Shown here piece by piece: positions 8,847 through 18,247 of a DNA stretch of 64,000 bases (positions are counted from its first letter, which is position 1; each line of letters begins with the position of its first letter). A program made the position numbers and the translations under genes. Source of the DNA: Flavobacterium hydrophilum. Its GTDB lineage: Bacteria > Bacteroidota > Bacteroidia > Flavobacteriales > Flavobacteriaceae. The notes beneath the pieces were generated by a model that saw only the letters and a program-made list of their open reading frames with translations, was not told the DNA's origin and did no database searches. Location: positions 372,001-436,000 of the forward strand of contig NZ_QJHL01000002.1 in NCBI RefSeq assembly GCF_003202405.1, given 5' to 3'.

Positions 8847-9244
8847 TTTCAATATTTCATTATATACGATACCCAAACTAATTACAAATTGCGAATATGC
8901 TTTTATACAATCAATTCATATCAAAAAAATGAAAAGAGAACAGGTTTTGTTTTTCTTTTTCAGCTTAAATTTTGCTTAACTGTTTTTTGTTTTAATAGTT
9001 TGCAAATTTATCTCAAAATAGGTATAAAATAGGCTTTTTATTTTGAAAAAATGTAACAAATCGAATAAAAATAGTAATAATTGATAGTTTTCTATTCTAT
9101 AATGTATAGATGCTTTTGTTGTTTTTTGATTCTTTTTCAGGTATTTTTTACAGGTTATTTAGATTTAATAAACGGTTTAAATACTACGACATCCAAGAAG
9201 TGAATTTTTATCAAATTTTAATTGTTTTTAAAAGATTTTAGAAA
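8847..9244. other. Gene-free region upstream of the leu operon
   Basis: About 400 very AT-rich bases between the leu promoter and the end of the AraC gene, which is transcribed toward it. It contains T-rich runs and short A/T palindromic words but no open frame, RNA fold or repeat family that I can support. Confidence 0.5.
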
Positions 9245-10165
9245 CTAATTTAATGCGTTTTTAAATTCTAACGGGGTAAGACTGGTTTTCTTTTTGAATA
9301 GTTTGCTGAAAGATTGAGGATATTCAAAACCCAATTGATAAGCTATTTCAGCTACCGAAAGATTGGTAGTGATCAGGAAATCTTTTGATTTTTCAATTAG
9401 TTTGGAATGAATATGCTGTTGCGCATTTTGCCCCGTTAAATTTCGAAGCATATCACTTAAATAATGCGAAGAAACATTGATTTGTGAAGCAAGAAATTCT
9501 ACAGAGGGTAATCCTTTTTTTAAGGTTTCGGTATTATTTAAATAATTGTCCAGCGTTTCTTCAACTTTCTGCAATAAATCATGGCTGATTGTTTTTCGGG
9601 TAATGAACTGGCGCTTATAAAAACGATTGCTGTAATTGAGCAAAACGTCAATATAAGAAACAATTACGTCCTGCGTCATTTCGTCAATCGCAGTGTGAAG
9701 TTCGTTGTCGATACTGGTTAATAATCCAATAATAATGGTTTTTTCCCTGTCGGAAAGATGTAGTGCTTCGTTGGTATCGTAAGAAAAGAATCCGTACTTT
9801 TTGATGGCTTTCCCTAAAGGATAATTTCGAATAAAATCGGGATGAAAAAGCAAGGTAAAACCTCCATATTTGGCACCTTCTTCGTTATCAGTAAAAATCA
9901 GCTGATTGGGAGAAGCAAACATTAATCCACCTTCGTTAAAATCATAATAACCCTGACCGTAGCCCATTTTTCCGTTAGTCGAAAATTTATAGGATATTTT
10001 ATAAAAGTCAAGCAAAAATGAGCTGTTGTCCAAATCACCATTTATAACAAGCTGTGTATTATCAACCAGACTAATCATCGGATTAAGTGGTTTTGGGAGA
10101 TTCAATAAACTATGAAATTGCGATATTGAAGAAATTTTTGCAGGAGGGTTATTTTTCTTTTCCAT
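9245..10165 (-). CDS. AraC-family transcriptional regulator
   Basis: A 306-residue DNA-binding regulator. The C-terminal 90 residues are the double helix-turn-helix: VEFLASQINVSSHYLSDMLR forms the first, and SVAEIAYQLGFEYPQSFSKL with FKKKTSLTPLEFK the second and its closing signature. The N-terminal 200 residues form a cupin-like or similar sensing region with no recognisable ligand motif. It lies 65 bases downstream of a short-chain dehydrogenase on the same strand, the usual pairing where such a regulator controls the neighbouring oxidoreductase. A palindrome upstream of that gene is a candidate target. Confidence 0.88.
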   Translation of the reverse strand: MEKKNNPPAKISSISQFHSLLNLPKPLNPMISLVDNTQLVINGDLDNSSFLLDFYKISYKFSTNGKMGYGQGYYDFNEGGLMFASPNQLIFTDNEEGAKYGGFTLLFHPDFIRNYPLGKAIKKYGFFSYDTNEALHLSDREKTIIIGLLTSIDNELHTAIDEMTQDVIVSYIDVLLNYSNRFYKRQFITRKTISHDLLQKVEETLDNYLNNTETLKKGLPSVEFLASQINVSSHYLSDMLRNLTGQNAQQHIHSKLIEKSKDFLITTNLSVAEIAYQLGFEYPQSFSKLFKKKTSLTPLEFKNALN

Positions 10166-10189
10166 AATATAAATGTATAAAAATTTGAA

Positions 10190-10221
10190 ATACCTTTCAG
10201 GTTGCCGAATCTGAAAGGTAT
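10190..10221 (-). terminator. Hairpin between the dehydrogenase and AraC genes
   Basis: Perfect 11-base arms ATACCTTTCAG (10190-10200) and CTGAAAGGTAT (10211-10221). On the minus strand it follows the dehydrogenase stop and is trailed by an interrupted T-rich stretch. It could terminate the dehydrogenase message or act as an operator for the AraC gene. Confidence 0.55.
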
Positions 10222-10230
10222 TAGAATAAA

Positions 10231-11034
10231 TTATGCTCCTAAAAACTGTTTGCCAAATGCAGCACGAAAAACTTCGTCTCCTTGCTCCAGTCTCTGTTGG
10301 TAAAGTGCTTTTGCATCTTCACCAGCTACATATCTCAGTTTGTTTTTTCCGTCTGTAGCAGCTTCGTAAACTACATCGGCAATTTGTTCGGGAGTTGATG
10401 CCATTTCAAACATTACTTCGACATTTTCATACAGTTTATTTGTCATCGCTTCATACTCAGGCTGAGCTCCTGTGTCAAGAGAGCCGTGAAGGAACTCTGT
10501 TTTGATTCCGCCCGGAGAAACCGTTTTAATATTTATACCAAACGGATTCAATTCGTAAGCCATACTTTCGCTCCAGCCTTCCAGTCCCCATTTTGTGGCG
10601 TGATAAACCGATCCTAAAGGAAAAGCAATCAATCCGCCAATAGAAGTTGTTGATATAAACAAACCGCTTTTTCGTTCTCTGAAATACGGAATAAACGCAT
10701 TCGTAACACGAATTACACCTAATAAATTAGTATCAAGCTGTTTGGTGATTTGTGTGTCGCTGAGACTTTCTAAAGGGCCAATTAAACCATAACCGGCATT
10801 ATTAAAAACGATATCAATATCGCTTAATTCAATTGCTTTTTCAACCGTAGTTTGTATTTGGTCGTAATTCGTAACGTCCAATGGTAAAAGGGTTACATTT
10901 TTTAAACCAGCAAGTTCAGTTTCCTTTTCAGGATTTCTCATCGTTGCAATTACATTCCAGCCTTTTGCCTGAAATAATTTTGCTGTTGCTTTTCCTAAAC
11001 CTGATGATGCTCCTGTGATAAAAATTGTTTTCAT
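10231..11034 (-). CDS. Short-chain dehydrogenase/reductase (SDR) family oxidoreductase
   Basis: An NAD(P)-dependent classical SDR of 267 residues. I chose the ATG at 11034 because the protein then opens MKTIFITGASSGLG, the normal start of the Rossmann fold; an in-frame start 39 bases upstream would add unrelated residues. The cofactor motif is TGASSGLG (7-14), NNAG is present, and the catalytic Ser, Tyr144 and Lys148 appear in STTSIGG and YHATK. The Arg in ATMRNPEK after strand 2 suggests NADPH. The substrate is unknown. An AraC regulator follows. Confidence 0.88.
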   Translation of the reverse strand: MKTIFITGASSGLGKATAKLFQAKGWNVIATMRNPEKETELAGLKNVTLLPLDVTNYDQIQTTVEKAIELSDIDIVFNNAGYGLIGPLESLSDTQITKQLDTNLLGVIRVTNAFIPYFRERKSGLFISTTSIGGLIAFPLGSVYHATKWGLEGWSESMAYELNPFGINIKTVSPGGIKTEFLHGSLDTGAQPEYEAMTNKLYENVEVMFEMASTPEQIADVVYEAATDGKNKLRYVAGEDAKALYQQRLEQGDEVFRAAFGKQFLGA

Positions 11035-11102
11035 GATTATTATTTTTTTAATTGTTATAATTTGATGAAGCAAAGTTCAGGATACACTACAGTTTAAAAG
11101 TG

Positions 11103-11134
11103 TTCATTTTGGTCTGATGAGTATCCAAAATGAA
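11103..11134. promoter_or_regulatory. Palindromic operator candidate upstream of the SDR gene
   Basis: Perfect 10-base inverted arms TTCATTTTGG (11103-11112) and CCAAAATGAA (11125-11134) are separated by 12 bases, so the arm centres are two helical turns apart. It lies 69 bases upstream of the SDR start. The nearby AraC regulator is the obvious candidate to bind it. Confidence 0.5.
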
Positions 11135-11373
11135 TAATCGGAGTTTTTTAAGATAAAAAAAACGAAATTCAGCTGTTTTTTGAGTTTAGAAAATTAAGAT
11201 GTTAATTATGCTTTTGTTGATAACTTCGTTTTTCATTCGCTTAAAAAAAAGCGTAAATTTGACTTCCTTCCATTTTTCATAGCGTATTTATTTATGTTTC
11301 ATGTTGTCAAATGTTTACAATGTGGAAGACTTGGAATTTGGAACTTTAAAATTTGACTTTTCTATAAAAATAT
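11135..11373. other. Remainder of the SDR-dnaE intergenic region
   Basis: This is the divergent spacer before dnaE. TAAATTTG at 11254-11261 matches the -7 box on the plus strand, which would give dnaE a leader of about 105 bases; no good -33 partner is seen. Near 11325 the words ACTTGGAATTTGGAACTTT belong to a repeat vocabulary also seen at 48263-48415. Nothing else is supported. Confidence 0.4.
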
Positions 11374-14300
11374 ATGTATTTAATATTCGATACCGAAACA
11401 ACCGGATTACCAAAACGCTGGGATGCGCCAATTACCGATTCTGATAACTGGCCTCGCTGTATACAGATTGCCTGGCAATTGCATGACGAAATGGGACAGC
11501 TTATCGAGCATCAGGATTATTTGGTGAAACCAGATGGATTTAATATTCCGTATGATGCTGAACGAATTCACGGAATTTCGACTGAATTGGCCGAAGCCGA
11601 AGGAATCACACTGGCCGAAGTTTTAGAGAAATTTAATATAGCTTTAAGCAAAACCAAATTTATTGTTGGTCAGAATTTAGGTTTTGACGTGAATATTATG
11701 GGTGCCGAATTCCATAGAATGGGAGTAGAGTCTCAAATGAGTTCGATGCCGGTTTTGGATACCTGTACCGAAGTTACTGCTTCGTTATTACAACTTCCCG
11801 GAGGTCGTGGAGGGAAATTCAAACTTCCGACTTTAACAGAATTACACAGCTATCTTTTTGATAAACCTTTCGCTGAAGCGCACAACGCAACTGCCGACGT
11901 TGAGGCAACTACACGTTGTTTCCTTGAATTGGTAAGAAGAGAAGTTTTTACCAAAGAAGAACTTGATGTTCCTAAAGAATATTTTAAGGAATTTAAAGAA
12001 AGAAATCCACAGGAATTTCCTTTAATTGGTCTTAAACACATCAATTTAAAAGCCGCTTCTGATAAAATCAGAGAGCAAATCAAGGCTTTACGAGTTGATG
12101 ATACCCCAACTGAAGTCTCAGAATCTGCTAAAGCCGATTTTAAAGCGGCAAAATTTGCGCATTTACACAATCATACGCAGTTTTCGGTTCTTCAATCCAC
12201 AATCGGAATAGGAAATATTGTTTCGGCTACAGCCAAAAATGGAATGCCGGCCGTTGCCATGACCGATACCGGAAACATGATGGGAGCTTTCCACTTTGTA
12301 AGCGCTGTTATGAACCACAATAAAGGAGCTTCTGCAAAAAATAAAGCTTTAGTTGAAGCCGGAGAAGAGCCAACGGAAACGGAAGTAAAACCAATCGTAG
12401 GATGTGAATTTAATATTTGCGAGAATCATTTAGATAAAACCAAAAAAGACAACGGTTATCAGGTTGTTTTAATGGCTAAAAATAAAGCGGGTTACCACAA
12501 TTTAGCAAAAATGGCTTCGATTGCCTATACCGAAGGATTTTATTATGTGCCGAGAATTGACAAAAATATAGTCGAAAAATATAAGGGCGATATCATGGTT
12601 TTGTCCGGGAATTTATACGGAGAAATTCCGAGTAAAATCCTAAATATTGGTGAAAATCAGGCAGAAGAAGCTTTAGTATGGTGGAAAGATCAATTCGGAG
12701 AAGACTTCTATCTGGAAGTAATGCGCCACAATCAGGAAGATGAAAATCGTGTCAATAAAACCCTGATTGAGTTTTCTCAAAAGCATAATGTCAAATTAAT
12801 TGCAACTAATAATACCTATTATTTAAATAAAGAAGATGCCAATGCACACGATATTTTATTGTGCGTAAAAGATGGTGAAAAACAGGCAACACCAATTGGC
12901 CGTGGCCGTGGTTATCGCTACGGACTTCCAAATCAGGAATATTATTATAAGTCGGAAGAAGAGATGAAAAAACTCTTTGCCGATTTGCCCGAAGCGATTA
13001 TCAACATTCAGGAAATTGTCGATAAAGTAGAAATTTATTCACTTTACCGTGATGTATTGCTTCCAAAGTTTGATATTCCCGAAGAATTTTTTGTTGCCGA
13101 AGATGAAGAAGACGGAGGCGTTCGTGGTGAAAATAAATACCTGAGACACTTAACAATGGAAGGTGCTAAAAGACGATATGGAGAAATTACCGAATCGATT
13201 CAGGAACGTTTGGATTTTGAATTATTAACAATTTCAAATTCAGGATATCCGGGTTACTTTTTGATTGTTCAGGATTTCATTGCCGAGGCCAGAAAAATGG
13301 ACGTATCGGTAGGACCCGGACGTGGCTCTGCAGCGGGTTCAGCTGTTGCCTATTGTCTCGGAATTACCAATATTGACCCCATTAAATACGATTTACTTTT
13401 TGAGCGTTTCCTAAATCCTGACCGTGTATCGATGCCCGATATTGATATCGACTTTGATGACGAGGGTCGTGGACGTGTAATGGATTATGTAATCAACAAG
13501 TACGGTCAAAAACAGGTGGCTCAGATTATCACGTATGGTAAAATGGCAACCAAATCGGCAATTCGTGATACAGCTCGTGTACTGGATTTACCATTGTTTG
13601 AAGCCGATAGAATTGCCAAACTGATTCCGGGAATGATGCCGTCAAAATGGAATCTGGCGCGTTTTATTTCAGAAAGTGAAGATGAGGTAAAAAAAGCCCT
13701 TCGTTCTGACGAATTTGATAATGTAAAAGAATTAATCGCCATTGCACACGAAGGTGATTTGGCAGGAGAAACCATTCAACAGGCAAAAATCCTCGAAGGA
13801 TCGATGCGTAACACGGGAATTCACGCCTGTGGGGTAATTATTACACCATCGGATATTACGAATTACGTTCCCGTTACAACCGCAAAAGATTCGGATTTAT
13901 ATGTAACGCAGTTCGATAACTCGGTGGCAGAAAGCGCCGGACTGTTGAAAATGGACTTCCTGGGTCTGAAGACCCTTACACTGATAAAAGATACCGTAAA
14001 ACTGGTAAAATACAGAACCAATATTGATCTTGATCCCGATACTTTTCCTATTGATGATCCTGAAACATATGCGCTTTTCCAAAGAGGTGAAACAGTTGGA
14101 ATCTTCCAATACGAGTCACCCGGAATGCAGAAATACATGAAAGATCTTAAACCAACAGTTTTCGGAGATTTAATTGCCATGAACGCATTGTATCGTCCGG
14201 GACCTTTGGAGTATATTCCGTCTTTCGTTCGAAGAAAAAATGGGGACGAAGAAATCAAATACGATTTAGATGCGTGTGCGGAATATTTATCAGAAACCTA

Positions 14301-15909
14301 TGGAATTACAGTTTACCAGGAGCAGGTAATGCTTTTGTCTCAGTCTTTGGCAGGATTTACAAAGGGTGAGGCCGACGTTTTGCGTAAGGCGATGGGTAAG
14401 AAACAAAAGGACGTACTGGATAAAATGAAGCCGAAGTTTGTGGAACAGGCTTCCGCAAAAGGTCATGATGCTAAAATTCTCGAAAAAATCTGGAAAGACT
14501 GGGAAGCTTTTGCAAGTTACGCCTTCAACAAATCGCACTCAACTTGTTATGCGTGGATTGCCTATCAAACTGCATATTTGAAAGCGCATTATCCTGCAGA
14601 ATATATGGCAGCGGTACTTTCGAATAACATGAACGATATCAAACAGGTTTCTTTCTTTATGGAAGAATGTAAACGAATGGGATTACAGGTTTTAGGTCCT
14701 TGTGTCAATGAGTCGTATTATAAATTTACCGTAAATGATGATTACGCTGTTCGTTTCGGAATGGGGGCGATAAAAGGAGTGGGTTCAGGAGCGGTTGCCA
14801 CAATTGTTGAAAGCAGAAAAGACGGAAGATATAAGTCGATTTTTGATTTGGCGAAACGAATTGATTTGCGTGCAGCCAATAAAAAAGCGATTGAGAATTT
14901 AGCTTTAGCCGGAGGTTTTGATTCGTTTGAAGGAACAACCAGAGCACAGTATTTTCATGATGATGGCGACGGAATTACATTCTATGAAAAAGCAATGCGT
15001 TACGGAAATAAGTTTCAGGAAAATGAAAATTCATCGCAAGTGAGTTTGTTTGGAGAAGCGAGCGAAGTACAGATTGCTGAACCTGTTGTACCGCCATGCG
15101 AAGACTGGAGTACAATGGAAAAACTGGCGAAAGAAAAAGAAGTTGTCGGAATTTATATTTCCGGACACCCGCTGGATGATTTTAGGTTCGAAATGAAATA
15201 TTTCTGCAACGCAAGACTTGAAGCGTTAAAAAGTATGAATGAGTATGTGGGGAAAAATCTAACATTTGCCGGAATCATTAATAACGTACAGCATCGTGTA
15301 GCTAAGAACGGAAAAGGCTGGGCAGCTTTCAATTTAGAAGGCTATGATGAAAGTTATGAGTTTAAGATTTTTGGCGAAGAGTATTTAAAGTTCCGCCATT
15401 TCCTGATTCAGAATAATTTTGCTTATCTGAAAATACTAATAAAAGACGGTTGGGTAAATCATGATACAGGCAAAAAAACAGATCCAAGGATGCAGTTTGT
15501 TGAGGTGAGGCAATTGCAGGATGTTTTGGAAGCATTTGCAAAAAAGCTAATTCTGTTACTTAATATTAAAGATTTACAGACTGATTTTATTCATAGATTA
15601 AGTCAGTTGTTCAATGCGTATAAAGGAGATAACTCAGTTACTTTTGAAATCATGGAATTAGAAAAGATAAAACGTTTGGTCGAGGTCGAAACCCCAACAG
15701 ATTTTGAAGAAACTGAAGATGCTGTTTTTGAAGAAGAAAATGATTCTGAAGACACTGTTCAGGAAACCAAAATTCAGCAAGTAAATGAAGTAGAAGAAAT
15801 AAAAGTAGTGACAAAATTAACGATGCCAAGCCGCAGATTAAAAGTCAGAATATCTAATGAATTATTGGATGAGCTAGAAAAAATGCAGATTAATTTCAAA
15901 CTCAACTAA
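11374..15909 (+). CDS. dnaE: DNA polymerase III alpha subunit with fused N-terminal proofreading exonuclease
   Basis: The replicative polymerase, 1511 residues. Residues 1 to about 190 form a DnaQ-type 3'-5' exonuclease, with FDTETTG (5-11), HGIS and a later HNATADVEAT. A PHP domain begins near 262 with HLHNHTQF. The family-C polymerase core has GPGRGSAAGS and the catalytic PDIDIDF (688-694). Near 1285 an OB-fold (NLTFAGIINNVQHRV) follows, then a Glu-rich tail. The exonuclease fusion is usual in Bacteroidota and means proofreading is carried in cis. The start at 11374 places the exonuclease motif at once; the ATG is preceded by AT-rich sequence without a Shine-Dalgarno. Confidence 0.96.
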   Translation: MYLIFDTETTGLPKRWDAPITDSDNWPRCIQIAWQLHDEMGQLIEHQDYLVKPDGFNIPYDAERIHGISTELAEAEGITLAEVLEKFNIALSKTKFIVGQNLGFDVNIMGAEFHRMGVESQMSSMPVLDTCTEVTASLLQLPGGRGGKFKLPTLTELHSYLFDKPFAEAHNATADVEATTRCFLELVRREVFTKEELDVPKEYFKEFKERNPQEFPLIGLKHINLKAASDKIREQIKALRVDDTPTEVSESAKADFKAAKFAHLHNHTQFSVLQSTIGIGNIVSATAKNGMPAVAMTDTGNMMGAFHFVSAVMNHNKGASAKNKALVEAGEEPTETEVKPIVGCEFNICENHLDKTKKDNGYQVVLMAKNKAGYHNLAKMASIAYTEGFYYVPRIDKNIVEKYKGDIMVLSGNLYGEIPSKILNIGENQAEEALVWWKDQFGEDFYLEVMRHNQEDENRVNKTLIEFSQKHNVKLIATNNTYYLNKEDANAHDILLCVKDGEKQATPIGRGRGYRYGLPNQEYYYKSEEEMKKLFADLPEAIINIQEIVDKVEIYSLYRDVLLPKFDIPEEFFVAEDEEDGGVRGENKYLRHLTMEGAKRRYGEITESIQERLDFELLTISNSGYPGYFLIVQDFIAEARKMDVSVGPGRGSAAGSAVAYCLGITNIDPIKYDLLFERFLNPDRVSMPDIDIDFDDEGRGRVMDYVINKYGQKQVAQIITYGKMATKSAIRDTARVLDLPLFEADRIAKLIPGMMPSKWNLARFISESEDEVKKALRSDEFDNVKELIAIAHEGDLAGETIQQAKILEGSMRNTGIHACGVIITPSDITNYVPVTTAKDSDLYVTQFDNSVAESAGLLKMDFLGLKTLTLIKDTVKLVKYRTNIDLDPDTFPIDDPETYALFQRGETVGIFQYESPGMQKYMKDLKPTVFGDLIAMNALYRPGPLEYIPSFVRRKNGDEEIKYDLDACAEYLSETYGITVYQEQVMLLSQSLAGFTKGEADVLRKAMGKKQKDVLDKMKPKFVEQASAKGHDAKILEKIWKDWEAFASYAFNKSHSTCYAWIAYQTAYLKAHYPAEYMAAVLSNNMNDIKQVSFFMEECKRMGLQVLGPCVNESYYKFTVNDDYAVRFGMGAIKGVGSGAVATIVESRKDGRYKSIFDLAKRIDLRAANKKAIENLALAGGFDSFEGTTRAQYFHDDGDGITFYEKAMRYGNKFQENENSSQVSLFGEASEVQIAEPVVPPCEDWSTMEKLAKEKEVVGIYISGHPLDDFRFEMKYFCNARLEALKSMNEYVGKNLTFAGIINNVQHRVAKNGKGWAAFNLEGYDESYEFKIFGEEYLKFRHFLIQNNFAYLKILIKDGWVNHDTGKKTDPRMQFVEVRQLQDVLEAFAKKLILLLNIKDLQTDFIHRLSQLFNAYKGDNSVTFEIMELEKIKRLVEVETPTDFEETEDAVFEEENDSEDTVQETKIQQVNEVEEIKVVTKLTMPSRRLKVRISNELLDELEKMQINFKLN

Positions 15910-16054
15910 AATTTAACAGTTAAAATTTAATTGATAATGTATTTTTCAGGTTAAAATTATGCATGCATAGTAATTTTACACTCATTTGGCTTTTATATCA
16001 ATAATAATGATAATCTGAATGGGAATGTTGTAAAATAAGAAACGCTAATTATTA

Positions 16055-16062
16055 TAATTTTG
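16055..16062 (+). promoter_or_regulatory. -7 box of the outer-membrane protein gene
   Basis: TAATTTTG matches TAnnTTTG and lies 15 bases before the ATG at 16077. TTG at 16028-16030 is 24 bases upstream, one more than the usual maximum spacing. Confidence 0.4.
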
Positions 16063-16076
16063 TATCAAAATTAACT

Positions 16077-17036
16077 ATGAAAATTATGAAAAAGCATCTA
16101 TTATTAATTGGATTGATGATTTGCTCTATGACCACAATAGCGCAGACAGAAAGTGCGGATAAACCGGAGAGCTGGTATTTTAAATTAGGAGGTTCCTACT
16201 TCATTCAGACTGCTGCAACGGAGTTTCCAATCGTAAACGGTCAGGCACCTAATACGGATGTATATGCTGCTAACGGAACTACTTTAATTTCAAGAGAAAC
16301 AAATCATGGTTCATTTGGAGAAGGTTTTCGTTCCGGATTAACTGCAGGTTACCGTATTTCAACGCGTTTAGGAGTTGAAATGGGGATTAACTATTATTCT
16401 AGTGCAGATAAATTGATGGTTGAAACTACAAATCGTTTAATTGCTACTTCGCCAACAAATATTTTTGTAACCGGTGATGCTGTTGGAAAAATCAGAGCCT
16501 GGGATTTATCACCTTCATTAGTGTTATTTTTGGGAGAAAATAAAGGTTTTGAGCCTTACACAAAAGTGGGTGTTATTGTTCCGATCCATGGAGATTTGAC
16601 TATTGAGACTAATCGTGAGTATTATACTGTAGCACCAACCAGAACAACAGTAGCAAAAACATATGCTGAAGATGTAGTAAAACCTAATCCAACTCTTGGT
16701 TTTATGGCTGCGATTGGAACTTCATATAAATTAGGTAAAAAACTGGCATTATTTGCTGAAATTGAATACAGAAACTTTACGGTTCACGGAGATACAAAAG
16801 AAACTACTGTGTTTACTGAAAACGGAGTAGATAAATTGCATACAGCCTCTACTTTCAGACCAGATGCTTCGTATTCTGCAATTCATACTAATTATGTAGA
16901 TAAATTAACTACAAGTTCTAATAGTAAAGTAACTAATTCAGCTGGTTTTGACAATACAAAAGCGACTGATGATATTAGTTCTTATGTTGGAATTAGTGGT
17001 GTAGGTTTGACTTTTGGACTACGATACAGCCTGTAA
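16077..17036 (+). CDS. Outer-membrane beta-barrel protein
   Basis: A 319-residue secreted protein with a signal peptide (MKKHLLLIGLMICSMTTIAQ from residue 4, cleavage after IAQ). The mature part has alternating strands with aromatic ends, such as SWYFKLGGSYFIQ and RLGVEMGINYYSS, and it finishes with GLTFGLRYSL, a beta-barrel closing strand with the hydrophobic end seen in outer-membrane proteins. It fits the OMP beta-barrel families that are abundant in Flavobacteria. No ligand is apparent. A second ATG nine bases in (16086) is an equally good start. It stands alone, with its own -7 box and terminator. Confidence 0.75.
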   Translation: MKIMKKHLLLIGLMICSMTTIAQTESADKPESWYFKLGGSYFIQTAATEFPIVNGQAPNTDVYAANGTTLISRETNHGSFGEGFRSGLTAGYRISTRLGVEMGINYYSSADKLMVETTNRLIATSPTNIFVTGDAVGKIRAWDLSPSLVLFLGENKGFEPYTKVGVIVPIHGDLTIETNREYYTVAPTRTTVAKTYAEDVVKPNPTLGFMAAIGTSYKLGKKLALFAEIEYRNFTVHGDTKETTVFTENGVDKLHTASTFRPDASYSAIHTNYVDKLTTSSNSKVTNSAGFDNTKATDDISSYVGISGVGLTFGLRYSL

Positions 17037-17057
17037 TTCTACAGAATTTTATAATTT

Positions 17058-17097
17058 AAAAGAGGATATTTCTACATGAAAATATCCTCTTTTTTTG
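17058..17097 (+). terminator. Intrinsic terminator of the outer-membrane protein gene
   Basis: The arms AAAGAGGATATTT and AAATATCCTCTTT enclose a 7-base loop and are followed by a run of T. It starts 22 bases after the stop codon. Confidence 0.9.
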
Positions 17098-17196
17098 TTC
17101 TTATGAAAACTGAAGCCCTAGCCCTGATGGGAGCGGCATCCTTTTATGCCGGGGTTCGGCATAAAAGATACAGCGGACAGCAGGATACAGCTCCTC
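17097..17196 (+). ncRNA. Candidate structured RNA / dispersed repeat, copy 1
   Basis: This segment shares blocks with 53143-53250: GTTCTTATGAAAAC, GCCCTAGCCCTGAT, AGCGGCATCCTTTT, AAAAGATA, and GCAGGA. Between them is a hairpin whose arms differ but still pair: here TTTTATGCC with GGCATAAAA. CCTG (17123-17126) can pair with CAGG (17181-17184) as an outer stem. Conserved flanks with a covarying stem suggest a folded RNA. It may be an instance of a Bacteroidota RNA family such as Flavo-1, which I cannot verify. The strand is inferred from conserved-block order only. Confidence 0.5.
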
Positions 17197-17209
17197 ATTA
17201 TAATTATGA

Positions 17210-18202
17210 TTATTTCGAGTTTCTAAATTCTTTTAAAACTTCATCAATAACCCATGAGGTTCTTGCACCGGATGTTCCTTTTGAAGGAGAAATTCCTTCA
17301 TTGCCCAAAAGCTCCTCTATAACAGTTTCAATAAAAGGCTGCTGAATATGAAGCGGGTTTTCAATTTCGATAGTTTGCTTGTCACCATTTGCATATTCAA
17401 TTTTAATGGGATCGTCCCCAAAAGTTGAAAATGCTATTTTGCCTTTGTCGCCTACAATTTCGGTAACATCATAACGCTCAAAACTGGCGAAATTCCATAT
17501 TCCGGTACCGTGAATTCCGTTTTCGAATAAAAAGGACATTGAAACCGAATCTTCGGCAGGGTAAGCCATGAGTTGAGAAGTCGCATGTCCGCGAACGGAT
17601 TTTATCGGACCTAAAACAAAATCCAAAAAGTCTAAGGTGTGGCATGCCAGATCAACGAAAATTCCTCCACCTGAAATATGTGGTAAAACGGTCCATGGAA
17701 GATTGATTTCATCGTCATAACGTTCCTCAAAAGGATGGTATAAAACACAGTTTACATGTCTGATAGCCCCTAATTTTCCTTCGTCAATTATTTCTTTTAT
17801 TTTTAAAAAACGAGGCAGACTTCTTCTGTAATACGCAACAAACAAAGGAACGTTGTGTTCTTTACAAACGCTGATCATTTCATTACATTCTTCAAAAGTC
17901 AGGGCCATTGGTTTTTCAACATAAACCGGTTTTCCTGCTTTGGCACACAAAATCGTATATTCTTTATGTGAAGATGGAGGAGTGGCGATATAAACGGCAT
18001 CAACTTCGGGGTCGTTGATTAAATCGACAGCATTTGAATACCATTTTGGAACGTTATGGCGTTTGGCGTAATCTTCGGCAAGTGCTGCATCTCTTCGCAT
18101 TACGGCTACCAAAGCTGAATTTGGTGCTTTTTGAAATGCCGGGCCGCTTTTAACCTCGGTTACGTTTCCGCAGCCAATAATTCCCCATTTTATGATTTTC
18201 AT
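17210..18202 (-). CDS. Gfo/Idh/MocA family oxidoreductase
   Basis: An NAD(P)-dependent sugar or inositol dehydrogenase-type enzyme of 330 residues. I chose the ATG at 18202, so the protein opens MKIIKWGIIGCGNVTE, the Rossmann GxGxxx start; the longer frame adds 20 unrelated residues. VYVEKPMAL (EKP motif) and the C-terminal alpha/beta domain with ISGGGIFVDLACHTLDFLDF are typical. In this family the Lys of EKP and a His in the second domain take part in catalysis. The substrate is unknown. It has no operon partner; nested inverted repeats lie upstream. Confidence 0.88.
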   Translation of the reverse strand: MKIIKWGIIGCGNVTEVKSGPAFQKAPNSALVAVMRRDAALAEDYAKRHNVPKWYSNAVDLINDPEVDAVYIATPPSSHKEYTILCAKAGKPVYVEKPMALTFEECNEMISVCKEHNVPLFVAYYRRSLPRFLKIKEIIDEGKLGAIRHVNCVLYHPFEERYDDEINLPWTVLPHISGGGIFVDLACHTLDFLDFVLGPIKSVRGHATSQLMAYPAEDSVSMSFLFENGIHGTGIWNFASFERYDVTEIVGDKGKIAFSTFGDDPIKIEYANGDKQTIEIENPLHIQQPFIETVIEELLGNEGISPSKGTSGARTSWVIDEVLKEFRNSK

Positions 18203-18247
18203 TGTTTGTTTTTTTAGTTTTTCAAATTTAAGGCTATTTGAAAAAGT

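Noticed and set aside
17076..17345. 89-codon open frame on the plus strand
   Set aside because: It covers a terminator, the candidate RNA and the antisense of the oxidoreductase gene. The translated product has no recognisable features.
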